Shown here one piece after another: positions 16,388-23,888 of a stretch of 24,430 nucleotides of DNA (the first letter of the stretch is position 1; each line of letters opens with the position of its first letter). The notes under the pieces are model-generated. The model saw only the letters and a program-made list of their open reading frames with translations. It was not told the DNA's origin and did not search any database. A program made the position numbers and the translations under genes. The stretch is from positions 1-24,430 of the forward strand of contig URKW01000016.1 in NCBI GenBank assembly GCA_900548615.1, in the 5' to 3' direction. The stretch is from an uncultured Eubacteriales bacterium (GTDB lineage Bacteria; Bacillota; Clostridia; Oscillospirales; Oscillospiraceae).

Positions 16388-16791
16388 CAGAACAGACGCA
16401 TGATCTGATAGGTCAGCAGTTCCTTTTTCCGGGCGTGGCGATCATAGAGCACGCAGGGAATAAAGCTCACCACAAAGGTGGCAACGGCGATGGCGTACCG
16501 CATGCCCTCGGCCAGTCCCTCGGACAGAAAGTAGCCCAGCAGGAACAGCACCACCGGCAGCACATAGACCAGCGCCACCACACCGAAGATTTTTTTGGTG
16601 CTGCTTTCCACCACCACTTTATCGCCGGGCTGTGCGCCGATATCGTTTCTGGCTCTGGCCTTGATGGCCGCGCCGGTCATGCCGCAGCCGGCACACTCCT
16701 CGCAATCGTGGCCGCAGGCGGACTTGCGGGGCACGGAGACCTCCGCGTAACCGCCGCCCAAATCCTTTTCAACTGTAGCAATTTGTGTCAT
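16387..16791 (-). CDS. RseC/MucC-family (SoxR-reducing system) membrane protein
   Basis: RseC-type proteins are small inner-membrane proteins associated in other bacteria with the Rnf/Rsx electron-transfer complex and redox signalling. The 134-residue product has the family's N-terminal beta region (TQIATVEKDLGGGYAEVSV) and a Cys cluster (Cys26, Cys30, Cys33, Cys36). The conserved GDKVVVE segment follows, then two transmembrane helices (about 69-89 and 96-116). No Rnf genes are in the window. GAGGT precedes the ATG. It lies 25 bp after cdaR. A redox or thiol role is inferred from family and cysteines only. Confidence 0.85.
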   Translation of the reverse strand: MTQIATVEKDLGGGYAEVSVPRKSACGHDCEECAGCGMTGAAIKARARNDIGAQPGDKVVVESSTKKIFGVVALVYVLPVVLFLLGYFLSEGLAEGMRYAIAVATFVVSFIPCVLYDRHARKKELLTYQIMRLF

Positions 16792-16816
16792 GTCAAATTA
16801 CCTCTTACCGCATATT

Positions 16817-18109
16817 TCACGTGGCGTGATTGGCCGCATTCGCCGCGCCAGTATCCGGCGGTGTCTCCCGCTTTGTCACATGGACGGTCACCTGATAGGC
16901 GCCGCGCACCGTAACGCCGGAGTCCTCTGTCGCCGTGACCACTGCTGTCAGCAGATAATCGCCCTCCTCGGTGATCTCGCTGACGTCCACGCGAACCCGT
17001 ATCTGGTCGGGCGTAATGTTGGCGATCTCGTTTTCATCGCCCCAGACCGTCACCTCCAGCGGCTCGTTGACCGTGGCCTTCAGGCCGTCCGCTACACCCT
17101 CGCAGGTGATATTCGCGTTGTCCACGGTGACAGTCCCCTCGGTAGTGCCGTTGATGGCCACCGTTACCACAGCCTCGGTCGTGCCGTCCGTGGTGGTAAC
17201 GCCGGCCGGCAGCTTGATGGTATAGGTAAAGGGGCCGTTCAGGCCGGGCACCAGATCCTCCACGTAGATCTTATCCAGCGTCAGCACATTCAGGCTCTCC
17301 AGCGTGCTGCCCTCGCCCACCAGCGTTACGCTCTTGGGCTGGATATCCAGATTGACAGATTCCATCAGCTCCGTTCCCACCAAATCAATGCTCAGCGGCA
17401 CGGTCTTGGTGGTACGGACAGGCACCGTTACCTGAATCAGCTTTGTGGACGAACGGATATTATCATTATACACAGGTACGTCATTATAATCATACAGCGT
17501 GTACTCCAGCGTTTCGATCAGCGTACTGGTCGCGCCGTTCAGATTCACCGTTACCTTGGCGTAGCTGATATTCAGCATATCCTCCCGCTCGGCCCGCAGC
17601 GTCAGGGTCTGCGGATCAATGGAAACGTCGCCGGTGAAGTAGCCGTCCGCCACCTGACCCTTGATCTCCGTCTTGACGGGAACCTCCTTCTCGTAAAGCT
17701 GGCCCACCGTCACGGTAATATTGTACAGGCTCCGCCACTCGACGGATACCTTGCTGCTGGGGAAATCATCCGGGTAGAAGATATCGTATTTCAGCGTCTG
17801 TACACCGGCGGAGGTAATGTTCGCGGTGTTGGCCACAACGCGGATCTGGGAGGTATCCAGCCACATCACGTCCTTGCGGGCACCCTTCAGCCGAAGATCC
17901 ACGGTGGTATCATAGCCGGACAGCAGCATCAGGCCGTTCTCTGCCAGAATCGTATCCTCATTGGTAAATTCCACGGGGATATCATGCACCTCTACCGTAG
18001 AGTCCGGAGAAACGTAGACCTCCATATAGATCCACAGCGCCAACGTGATGAGCACCGCCACGATGATCTGAGCGGATTTGCGGTTTTTCTTATTCTTCTT
18101 CTCCATCAT
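16817..18109 (-). CDS. cdaR: YbbR-domain regulator of diadenylate cyclase
   Basis: CdaR is a membrane-anchored extracytoplasmic protein that binds and modulates CdaA. The 430-residue product has a short basic N-terminus, one transmembrane helix (about 13-30), and then about four YbbR-type beta repeats of 80-90 residues each up to about residue 420. The first ATG (18109) has an ideal AGGAGG six bases upstream, which fixes the start. The gene overlaps cdaA by 20 bp, implying coupled synthesis of the pair. In B. subtilis glmM follows cdaR; it is not here. Instead an RseC-like gene comes next. Confidence 0.93.
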   Translation of the reverse strand: MMEKKNKKNRKSAQIIVAVLITLALWIYMEVYVSPDSTVEVHDIPVEFTNEDTILAENGLMLLSGYDTTVDLRLKGARKDVMWLDTSQIRVVANTANITSAGVQTLKYDIFYPDDFPSSKVSVEWRSLYNITVTVGQLYEKEVPVKTEIKGQVADGYFTGDVSIDPQTLTLRAEREDMLNISYAKVTVNLNGATSTLIETLEYTLYDYNDVPVYNDNIRSSTKLIQVTVPVRTTKTVPLSIDLVGTELMESVNLDIQPKSVTLVGEGSTLESLNVLTLDKIYVEDLVPGLNGPFTYTIKLPAGVTTTDGTTEAVVTVAINGTTEGTVTVDNANITCEGVADGLKATVNEPLEVTVWGDENEIANITPDQIRVRVDVSEITEEGDYLLTAVVTATEDSGVTVRGAYQVTVHVTKRETPPDTGAANAANHAT

Positions 18110-18995
18110 CGTCCGCCTCCTTTCCCAGCTTCTTCAGAAACGCCAAGACCGGGACACGCTGTGGCTTGTCCGCTTCTTCCTCAGGCGGCATCAGCTCGTT
18201 GCGCAGCAGCTTGCCGAGTGTTTCCGGCATCAGGTGCCGCTTGAGCATACCGCCGATGGCTACGGAGATAGAGCCCGTTTCCTCGGAAACGATGACCACC
18301 ACAGCATCGGAATTCTCGCTCATGCCGATACCGGCACGGTGGCGCATACCGAGGTCGCGGCTCAGGTTCACATTCTTGGACAGCGGCAGCATACAGCCGC
18401 CGCCCACGATCCGTCCATGCCGGACGATCACCGCGCCGTCGTGCATGGGAGCCTTGACGAAGAAGATGTTCTTCAGCAGCTCGCACACCACCTCGCAGTC
18501 CAGCTCCGTTCCGGTGCGGACGATATCGTCCAGATTGATGTTCCGCTCGAACACCATCAGCACACCGGTTCTGGTGCGGCTCATTTCGCTGCAGGCCATC
18601 ACCGTCTGGTCGATGGCCTTTTCCACCTCGGTGATCTCCTCCTCCGAGCGGAACACCCGCATCAGCCGCAGGTTCTTGCTGCCCAGCCGCTCCAGTATCT
18701 GGCGGATCTCCGGCTGGAACAGAATGATCAGCGCCAGAATGCCCCAGTCCACCACGTGGCTGAGAATATATTTGACAGCCCGCAGATCCAGCGCCGTCGA
18801 CAGGCCCAGCGCCAGTAGGAAGATCGCCACACCCTTCAGAATATTTTCCGCTCTCGTACTCTTGACCAGCGACAGCAGCTTATATACCAGGAAAATAATG
18901 ATGGCGATATCCACGAAGTCCGTGACCTTCAGGAGCGTTAAGTATCTCCCAATATCTTCCATCAATGCCAGTACCTTATCCATAGCTTGCTCCAT
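18090..18995 (-). CDS. cdaA: Diadenylate cyclase (c-di-AMP synthase)
   Basis: CdaA condenses two ATP to c-di-AMP, which controls potassium and osmolyte uptake and wall homeostasis. The 301-residue product has three N-terminal hydrophobic helices (about 27-43, 51-68, 75-95). The DisA_N catalytic domain carries DGA (186-188) and RHR (218-220). The second motif reads GMRHR where GTRHR is usual. Two starts are possible: ATG 18995, with an SD-like GGAAGG too close, or ATG 18983 (four codons in), with GGAG six bases upstream. The difference affects only the N-terminal tail. A strong promoter lies 36-70 bp upstream, making cdaA the first gene of the long run. Confidence 0.95.
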   Translation of the reverse strand: MEQAMDKVLALMEDIGRYLTLLKVTDFVDIAIIIFLVYKLLSLVKSTRAENILKGVAIFLLALGLSTALDLRAVKYILSHVVDWGILALIILFQPEIRQILERLGSKNLRLMRVFRSEEEITEVEKAIDQTVMACSEMSRTRTGVLMVFERNINLDDIVRTGTELDCEVVCELLKNIFFVKAPMHDGAVIVRHGRIVGGGCMLPLSKNVNLSRDLGMRHRAGIGMSENSDAVVVIVSEETGSISVAIGGMLKRHLMPETLGKLLRNELMPPEEEADKPQRVPVLAFLKKLGKEADDDGEEE

Positions 18996-19037
18996 CCCCT
19001 TCCGGGCGCAATTTTGCTTATACCGATAGATACTAAT

Positions 19038-19066
19038 ATTATATAAAAGATATTGGGAAAATGCAA
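19038..19066 (-). promoter_or_regulatory. Strong sigma-A promoter for cdaA and the long operon
   Basis: Minus-strand TTGCAT (19061-19066), a 17-base A/T-rich spacer, then a perfect TATAAT (19038-19043). Transcription would begin near 19031, giving a leader of about 35 bases, too short for a ydaO-type c-di-AMP riboswitch. It is the only clear promoter I found ahead of the 16-kb gene run; internal promoters inside coding sequence cannot be excluded. Confidence 0.8.
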
Positions 19067-19088
19067 CAAAAATTCTGTGTCCAGAGTG

Positions 19089-20216
19089 TTACATTTTACG
19101 AAGGGTATTCTGCAATATCTGTGCGAACTGCACCACCTGCGCCGATGTGTTGAAGGCCGACGGGCTGAACCGCACCGTTCCGGTTTTCAACGTTCCCACT
19201 GTGCGGTGGGCCAGCGGCGCGCAATGCAAACCTGCCCGCAGCGCCACGCCCTGCCGCGCCATGGCTTCGCCCAGCTCCTCGCAGTCCATTCCCTCCACCA
19301 CAAAGGACAGCACGCCGGTCTGATGGCGGAAGCCCTCGCACCAGAACAGGCGGATCCCCTCCGTATACCGCAGCAGCTCCACCGCCTGTGCCGTCAGGCG
19401 GCGCTCGTGGGCGGCGATGGTCTCCACGCCGGTACGCTGCACATACCGGATACCCTCCAGCAGCCCCGCGATGCCGGGCATGTTGTGGGTGCCGCTCTCC
19501 AGCCGATCCGGCAGCATATCCGGCATGGTCTGCAATTTGGAAAGACTCCCCGTGCCGCCGTGCAGCAGCGGCGTCACCGGATGATTGCACAGCAGAAGCC
19601 CCGTTCCCTGTGGGCCATACAGGCCCTTGTGGCCGGGCATGGCGATGAACGCCGCGTGCAGTTCGTCCATCCGCACCGGCAGGATCCCGGCGGATTGGGA
19701 CGCGTCCAGCACAAAGGGCACGCCCGCTTCGGCGCACAGGGCGGCCATCTCCCCCACCGGCTGCACGCAGCCGAACACATTGGACACATGGTTGCAGATT
19801 ACCACGTCCACGCCCTGTGCAAGCGCTGTTTTCAGCTCTTCTATCATTCTTTCCGGCTGAAAAGGCAGCGTGTTCAGGACGGTCAATGTTACGTTAGGGA
19901 TGGCGTGGAGCGGCCGGGTCACGGCGTTGTGCTCGTAGCCGGAGATCACCACGCGGCTGCCCGGCTGCACCAGTGTGTGAATGGCGATATTCAATCCGTG
20001 GGTGGCGTTGCTGGTAAAGACCACATTGGATTCGTCCTCCACGCCGAACAGCTTCGCCGCAGCCGCCCGGCAGGCATAGTCCGTTTCCTCCGCCAGCTGG
20101 GTAGCCTGATGGCTGCCCCGCCCCGGCGAGGACATGGTATTGACCGCACGCGCCATGGCGCAGCGGACCGCACGCGGCTTTTCCAGCGTAGTGGCTCCGG
20201 AATCGAAATAGATCAT
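19089..20216 (-). CDS. Class V aminotransferase, cysteine desulfurase family
   Basis: A PLP enzyme of the group often annotated as cysteine desulfurase family protein (TIGR01977-like), which takes sulfur (or selenium) from cysteine (or selenocysteine). The 375-residue product starts MIYFDSGATT. It has SNATHGLN (69-76), Asp171 and Gln174 in DASQSAG for PLP binding, and the Schiff-base Lys197 in MPGHKG. A conserved Cys near 332 lies in GLHCAPLAH, the position of the persulfide-forming loop. It is distinct from housekeeping IscS/NifS by its short MPGHKGLYGPQGTG segment. Its ATG overlaps the stop of the DUF3343 gene. No scaffold or selenium genes are visible, so the sulfur acceptor is unknown. 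Confidence 0.88.
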   Translation of the reverse strand: MIYFDSGATTLEKPRAVRCAMARAVNTMSSPGRGSHQATQLAEETDYACRAAAAKLFGVEDESNVVFTSNATHGLNIAIHTLVQPGSRVVISGYEHNAVTRPLHAIPNVTLTVLNTLPFQPERMIEELKTALAQGVDVVICNHVSNVFGCVQPVGEMAALCAEAGVPFVLDASQSAGILPVRMDELHAAFIAMPGHKGLYGPQGTGLLLCNHPVTPLLHGGTGSLSKLQTMPDMLPDRLESGTHNMPGIAGLLEGIRYVQRTGVETIAAHERRLTAQAVELLRYTEGIRLFWCEGFRHQTGVLSFVVEGMDCEELGEAMARQGVALRAGLHCAPLAHRTVGTLKTGTVRFSPSAFNTSAQVVQFAQILQNTLRKM

Positions 20217-20464
20217 ACCGCCACCTCGCTGTACCCTGCACCGCTGTGCCGGAGGACGCGCTCCGGCATCAGGTGCGCCTGCTGCAAGCGCTGCTGCGCC
20301 ACATCATAGTCCGCATCATCCACACGCACCGCATAGGTGCAGCCCTGCCGAGCAAACTCCACCGGCACACGCTGGACGCTGGCGTGGATGCCGCCGCTGT
20401 TCAGCACACGGGCCGCTCGCTGGGCCTGCGTGGCAGACCGCACCGCAAAAAGATAATGATCCAT
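20213..20464 (-). CDS. DUF3343 protein (putative Se/S carrier-like)
   Basis: DUF3343 proteins are small and often encoded next to this class of cysteine desulfurase or selenium genes; a selenium or sulfur carrier role has been proposed for the family. From the ATG at 20464 the product has 83 residues: MDHYLFAVRSATQAQRAARVL, then a single cysteine (Cys42 in RQGCTYAVRV), which could be the carrier residue. The start is set by GGAGGTG four bases upstream; an ATG seven codons earlier overlaps that ribosome site and is rejected. The gene begins only 28 bp past the T-tract of the ispF terminator and has no clear promoter of its own. Confidence 0.83.
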   Translation of the reverse strand: MDHYLFAVRSATQAQRAARVLNSGGIHASVQRVPVEFARQGCTYAVRVDDADYDVAQQRLQQAHLMPERVLRHSGAGYSEVAV

Positions 20465-20491
20465 GGTACACCTCCTCCACTCCAATGTATG

Positions 20492-20526
20492 AAAAAAAGA
20501 CGGGCGAGGTCACTGCGACCTCGCCC
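20492..20526 (-). terminator. Intrinsic terminator after ispF
   Basis: On the minus strand a perfect 10-bp GC-rich stem (20517-20526 with 20502-20511, 5-base loop) is followed by GTC and seven Ts (20492-20498). This is a textbook rho-independent terminator 13 bp past the ispF stop. It lies immediately upstream of the DUF3343 ribosome site, so it may also act as an attenuator for that gene. Confidence 0.9.
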
Positions 20527-20538
20527 TGAACGGTATAT

Positions 20539-21021
20539 TTACAGTTTTTCCACCAGCGCCACAGCATGAGCGGCCATCCCCTCGCCCGTTCCGGTAAAGC
20601 CCAGATGCTCCTCAGTGGTGGCTTTCACGCTGATCTGCGAGACATCCACCCCCAGTGCGGCGGCGATATTCTGCCGCATGGCATCCCGGTAGGGAGAGAC
20701 CTTGGGAGCCTGCGCGATCAGCGTGGCGTCGATATTCACCACAGTGTAGCCCTCCTGCCGGAGATACTCTCCTACCCGTTTCAGCAGCAGCATACTGGAA
20801 ATGTTGTGAAACGCCGCGTCGTTATCCGGGAACAGCTTGCCGATATCCCCGGCGGCGATCGCGCCCAGCAGCGCATCCATAACGGCGTGCGTCAGCACGT
20901 CGGCATCGGAATGGCCGTCCAGCCCACGCTCCCACGGGATGGTCACGCCGCCTAAGATCAAAGCGCGTCCCTCAACCAGACGGTGTACGTCATACCCGTG
21001 GCCGATCCGCAGCGCCGTCAT
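20539..21021 (-). CDS. ispF: 2-C-methyl-D-erythritol 2,4-cyclodiphosphate synthase
   Basis: IspF forms the cyclic diphosphate in the MEP isoprenoid pathway. The 160-residue product is standard length, with GHGYDVHRL giving metal ligands Asp11 and His13, and LDGHSDADVLTHAVMDAL with His45. DIGKLFPD, SVKATTEEHLGFTG and the C-terminal GEGMAAHAVAL follow. The ATG overlaps the ispD stop (21018-21021), so the consecutive pathway enzymes are coupled. The transcript ends at the terminator 20492-20526. Confidence 0.97.
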   Translation of the reverse strand: MTALRIGHGYDVHRLVEGRALILGGVTIPWERGLDGHSDADVLTHAVMDALLGAIAAGDIGKLFPDNDAAFHNISSMLLLKRVGEYLRQEGYTVVNIDATLIAQAPKVSPYRDAMRQNIAAALGVDVSQISVKATTEEHLGFTGTGEGMAAHAVALVEKL

Positions 21022-21755
21022 CGACCGTCCTCCCGCTGCCGCAGCAGCGCTTCCACGATTATCAGATCCACAGGCGTGGTGATCTTGATATTCTCCGCGT
21101 CGCCCTCCGCCAGCCAGACGCGCTTGCCCAGCCGTTCCACCGCGGCGCAGTCGTCCGTGACCGGTTCGCCGGAGGCCAGCGCCGCCTGTAGGGCGGCTTT
21201 GAGGATGTTGGCCTGAAATACCTGCGGCGTCTGCACCGCGTACAGGGTGGAGCGATCCGGCGTGGACGCCACCCAGCGGTCATCGTCCGCCACCTTGACC
21301 GTATCTGTCACAGGCGTGGACGGCGCTGCCGCCTGTGTCTGCCAGCCCGCCCGGATCATCTCGTCGATCATCTCCGACCGCACCAGAGGACGGGCGCCGT
21401 CATGAATGGCGATCAGCTCCGCCCTGGGGTCGCATTCCAGCGCCGCCGCCAGCACCGATTCGGTACGGCTGGCGCCGCCCTTGACCACCTTGACCTTTTT
21501 GTGCAGCGCAGCGGCGGCACACAAGTCCGCCACCGCCTCCATTCTTTCCTCCTGCGCGGCAACGACGATCTCGCTGACCAGCTCGGCCCTGTCGATGGCG
21601 CGGAGCGTGCGCGTCAGCACCGGCACACCCGCCAGCGGAGCAAACAGCTTGTCCTGTCCGCCCATGCGGCAGCTGCTTCCGGCAGCCGCCACGATCATGC
21701 TGCACGGCGGGACGGATTTGCCTTGCCATTTCTGCACTGTATTCCAAATGCCCAT
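21018..21755 (-). CDS. ispD: 2-C-methyl-D-erythritol 4-phosphate cytidylyltransferase
   Basis: IspD couples CTP to methylerythritol phosphate in the MEP pathway. The 245-residue product has the nucleotide-binding loop AAAGSSCRMGGQDK (23-36), the AVQTPQVF motif and HDGARPLV. About 18 residues precede the usual start of the fold. That start is kept because AAGGAG lies nine bases before the ATG at 21755, and the later Met20 has no ribosome site. It follows carD by 13 bp and overlaps ispF. Confidence 0.95.
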   Translation of the reverse strand: MGIWNTVQKWQGKSVPPCSMIVAAAGSSCRMGGQDKLFAPLAGVPVLTRTLRAIDRAELVSEIVVAAQEERMEAVADLCAAAALHKKVKVVKGGASRTESVLAAALECDPRAELIAIHDGARPLVRSEMIDEMIRAGWQTQAAAPSTPVTDTVKVADDDRWVASTPDRSTLYAVQTPQVFQANILKAALQAALASGEPVTDDCAAVERLGKRVWLAEGDAENIKITTPVDLIIVEALLRQREDGR

Positions 21756-21768
21756 ATCGTTGTTCTCC

Positions 21769-22251
21769 TTACTCGGCCAGTACGCTGCGGCTCAGCAGCT
21801 GCTCCGCGCCGTCATAGGAAATATCCTCCACCAGCATCATTTCGCTCAGCAGGATCTGCTTGGCGCTGCGCAGCATCTTGCGCTCTACCGTGGACAGGCC
21901 GCGGCTGGCGTCGCGGTGCATCAGCCCTTTGACCACACGGGCCACCTCCCGCACCTCGCCGCTTTTGATACGGCCCATATTCTCCCGGTAGCGGTGGTTC
22001 CAGTTTTCCGTCATATCCTCCTCGATCTCGCGCAGCGAGGCCAACGTCTCGGCCAGCTGCTGGCGGCTGATGAGACGGCGCAGCCCTACCGCGCCGCTGT
22101 TGGCCACCGGGATCTTCAGCGTCAGGCCGCTGAGGGGCGCGGAAAATACATAGTACCGCTCCAACTTGCCGCTCATGCGTTCTTCTGTGATCTCCGAGAT
22201 CACGCCTGCTCCATGCATGGGATGTACGACCTTTTCTCCAACGGTATACAT
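21769..22251 (-). CDS. CarD family transcriptional regulator
   Basis: CarD-type proteins bind the RNA polymerase beta subunit through an N-terminal Tudor-like domain and stabilise open complexes, notably at rRNA promoters. The 160-residue product has the domain at about 1-60, starting MYTVGEKVVHPMHGAGVI. A helical C-terminal DNA-binding part follows, with ENMGRIKSGEVREVARVVKGL (about 91-111) and LSTVERKMLRSAKQIL. AGGAGG sits eight bases before the ATG. The promoter at 22312-22340 drives carD-ispD-ispF, a linkage also seen in mycobacteria. A regulatory effect on isoprenoid genes is not implied by adjacency alone. Confidence 0.93.
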   Translation of the reverse strand: MYTVGEKVVHPMHGAGVISEITEERMSGKLERYYVFSAPLSGLTLKIPVANSGAVGLRRLISRQQLAETLASLREIEEDMTENWNHRYRENMGRIKSGEVREVARVVKGLMHRDASRGLSTVERKMLRSAKQILLSEMMLVEDISYDGAEQLLSRSVLAE

Positions 22252-22305
22252 AACCGGAACCTCCTTTTTTCAAACTGCAGTGATCAACCTTCTTACTCTG
22301 TTAAT

Positions 22306-22320
22306 GGCTATAGTATAGCC
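22306..22320. repeat. Palindrome across the carD -10 element
   Basis: GGCTATA (22306-22312), one central base, and TATAGCC (22314-22320) make a perfect 7-bp inverted repeat that contains the whole -10 hexamer and the likely transcription start region. It could be an operator for a repressor, or chance symmetry around an AT-rich -10. Confidence 0.5.
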
Positions 22321-22340
22321 GATTTTTCTCCATCTTGCAA
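22312..22340 (-). promoter_or_regulatory. Promoter for carD-ispD-ispF
   Basis: Minus-strand TTGCAA (22335-22340), 17 bases, TATACT (22312-22317). The start would be near 22305, giving a leader of about 54 bases up to the strong AGGAGG site of carD. Confidence 0.75.
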
Positions 22341-22405
22341 GAAAAGAAACACATTTTCCGGTTTGAGATTGTAGCCTTGCAGAGTTCGCGTCCGCAGGCA
22401 GACGC

Positions 22406-22439
22406 CAAAAGGCGCCGTTCTTGCGAACGACGCCTTTTG
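22406..22439. terminator. Bidirectional-looking hairpin after the CoA-transferase
   Basis: CAAAAGGCGCCGTTC (22406-22420) pairs with 22425-22439 with one mismatch around a 4-base TTGC loop. The stem has the AAAAGGCG/CGCCTTTT form common in Firmicutes terminators, with a run of four Ts on either strand. It lies 38 bp past the CoA-transferase stop and upstream of the carD promoter, where a terminator is expected. Confidence 0.65.
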
Positions 22440-22477
22440 ACCTTGTATTACTCTCCCTGTTGGAAGTGTTGTCGAAG

Positions 22478-23827
22478 TCAGCGCTTGTTGCTGTGATACC
22501 AGATCTTCTGCTTCTGGGCAGCCTGGATCAGCTCCTCGCGGAAATCAGGGTGAGCGATGGAAATCAGCGCCTCGGCCCGCTCCCAGCTGGACAGGCCCTT
22601 CAGGTTGACGCAGCCATACTCCGTGACCACATACATGGTGTTGACGCGGGTATCGGTGACGATGCTGCCCTCTGCCAGCGTGGGACGAATGCGGGAAGCC
22701 AGCGTGCCGTCCTTCTTCTTGAAGGTGGAGGACAGGCAGATAAAGCTCCTGCCGCCGTTGGACAGGTATGCGCCCAGCACGAAGTCCTGCTGGCCGCCGG
22801 CGCCGGAAATGTGGCGGATGCCGGAGGTCTCGCTGCTGACCTGACCGTACAGGTCGATATCCACCGCGTTGTTAATGGACATGAAGTTATCGATGGAAGC
22901 GATGGTGCGGATATCGTTGACATAGCTGACGGGAGCGGCCATGCACATGCGGTTGTCATCCAGGAAGTCATAGACCCGCTGGCTGCCGGCAGCGAAGGAA
23001 TAGGTCTGGCGGCCATGGTCGATGCTCTTGTTGGCGCCGCTGATCTTGCCGCACAGGGACAGATCTACGAAGGCCTCCACGTACATCTCGGTATGGACGC
23101 TCATGTCCTTCAGATCAGACTCGCACAGCAGCATACCCACAGCGTTAGGCATACCGCCGATACCCAGCTGCAGGCAGGCGCCGTTGGGAATGCGCTCCAC
23201 CACCTGCTTGGCCACGGCCTTGTCGATCTCCGTGGGAGGTGCGGACAGCATCTGACCCATGGGGTCGTTGCGGCCTTCCACGATCATATCCACGTCGGTG
23301 ATATGTACGCTCTCGCCAAAGCCGCCCAGACAGCGGGGCATGTTCTGGTTGACCTCCACGATCAGGATCTTGGCCGTGTCGCAGATGGCCTTCATGTGGG
23401 AAGCGGAAACGCCGAAGTTGAAGTAGCCGTGCTTATCCATGGGGCCAACCTGGATCAGGGCAACATCCGGCGGATTGATATGGTCATAATAGTAACGGGG
23501 CAGCTCGGAATAGCGCATAGGCTCATAGAAGCAGGCCCCGGTATCGATGTGCTTACGCTCAAAGCCACCGGTGTGGTGGGAATTGTAGATGATATGCTTG
23601 GCAGGCTCCTCGATATCGAAGATCGCGGGCTTCCACAGGGCGATACCGCCACGAACCTTCACGTCCTCCAGCTCGGGAGCGCGGCGAGCCAGCGCTTCGT
23701 CCAGAACATGGGGGTGGGTGTTGCAGAAGCCATAATCCACCCAGTCGCCGGATTTGATCACTTTTACGGCTTCCTCTGCCGTGGTCAGCTTGGATTGATA
23801 CATACCCAGAAATTCTTCGTATGCCAT
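22478..23827 (-). CDS. Butyryl-CoA:acetate CoA-transferase family enzyme
   Basis: A class I-type acyl-CoA transferase, related to enzymes that swap CoA between butyryl-CoA (or 4-hydroxybutyryl-CoA) and acetate, the last step of butyrate formation in many gut Clostridia. The length, 449 residues, matches Roseburia/Faecalibacterium-type But. Seen: an N-terminal AcoA hydrolase-like domain and DVALIQVGPMDKHGYFNFGVS (121-141). The family loop GIGGMPNAVG is at 222-231 and SVHTEM carries the probable catalytic Glu247. A C-terminal domain ends with SIAHPDFREELI. AGGAGG lies ten bases before the ATG. It is a single-gene unit with hairpins at both ends and a complex upstream region. Substrate (butyryl, propionyl or 4-hydroxybutyryl) cannot be fixed from sequence alone, so no symbol is given. 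Confidence 0.85.
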   Translation of the reverse strand: MAYEEFLGMYQSKLTTAEEAVKVIKSGDWVDYGFCNTHPHVLDEALARRAPELEDVKVRGGIALWKPAIFDIEEPAKHIIYNSHHTGGFERKHIDTGACFYEPMRYSELPRYYYDHINPPDVALIQVGPMDKHGYFNFGVSASHMKAICDTAKILIVEVNQNMPRCLGGFGESVHITDVDMIVEGRNDPMGQMLSAPPTEIDKAVAKQVVERIPNGACLQLGIGGMPNAVGMLLCESDLKDMSVHTEMYVEAFVDLSLCGKISGANKSIDHGRQTYSFAAGSQRVYDFLDDNRMCMAAPVSYVNDIRTIASIDNFMSINNAVDIDLYGQVSSETSGIRHISGAGGQQDFVLGAYLSNGGRSFICLSSTFKKKDGTLASRIRPTLAEGSIVTDTRVNTMYVVTEYGCVNLKGLSSWERAEALISIAHPDFREELIQAAQKQKIWYHSNKR

Positions 23828-23888
23828 TTTTGATATGCCTCCTGTTTTCTTTCTTCTTTGTCTATCCCTATTTTTTCCTCTGAATAAT

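Noticed and set aside
16790..18244. Long plus-strand open frame (about 484 codons)
   Set aside because: It lies antisense to cdaR and has the same low-complexity shadow composition. cdaR has a transmembrane helix, YbbR repeats and an ideal ribosome site.
18996..19037. ydaO-type c-di-AMP riboswitch before cdaA
   Set aside because: The leader after the promoter is only about 35 bases, far too short for that fold.
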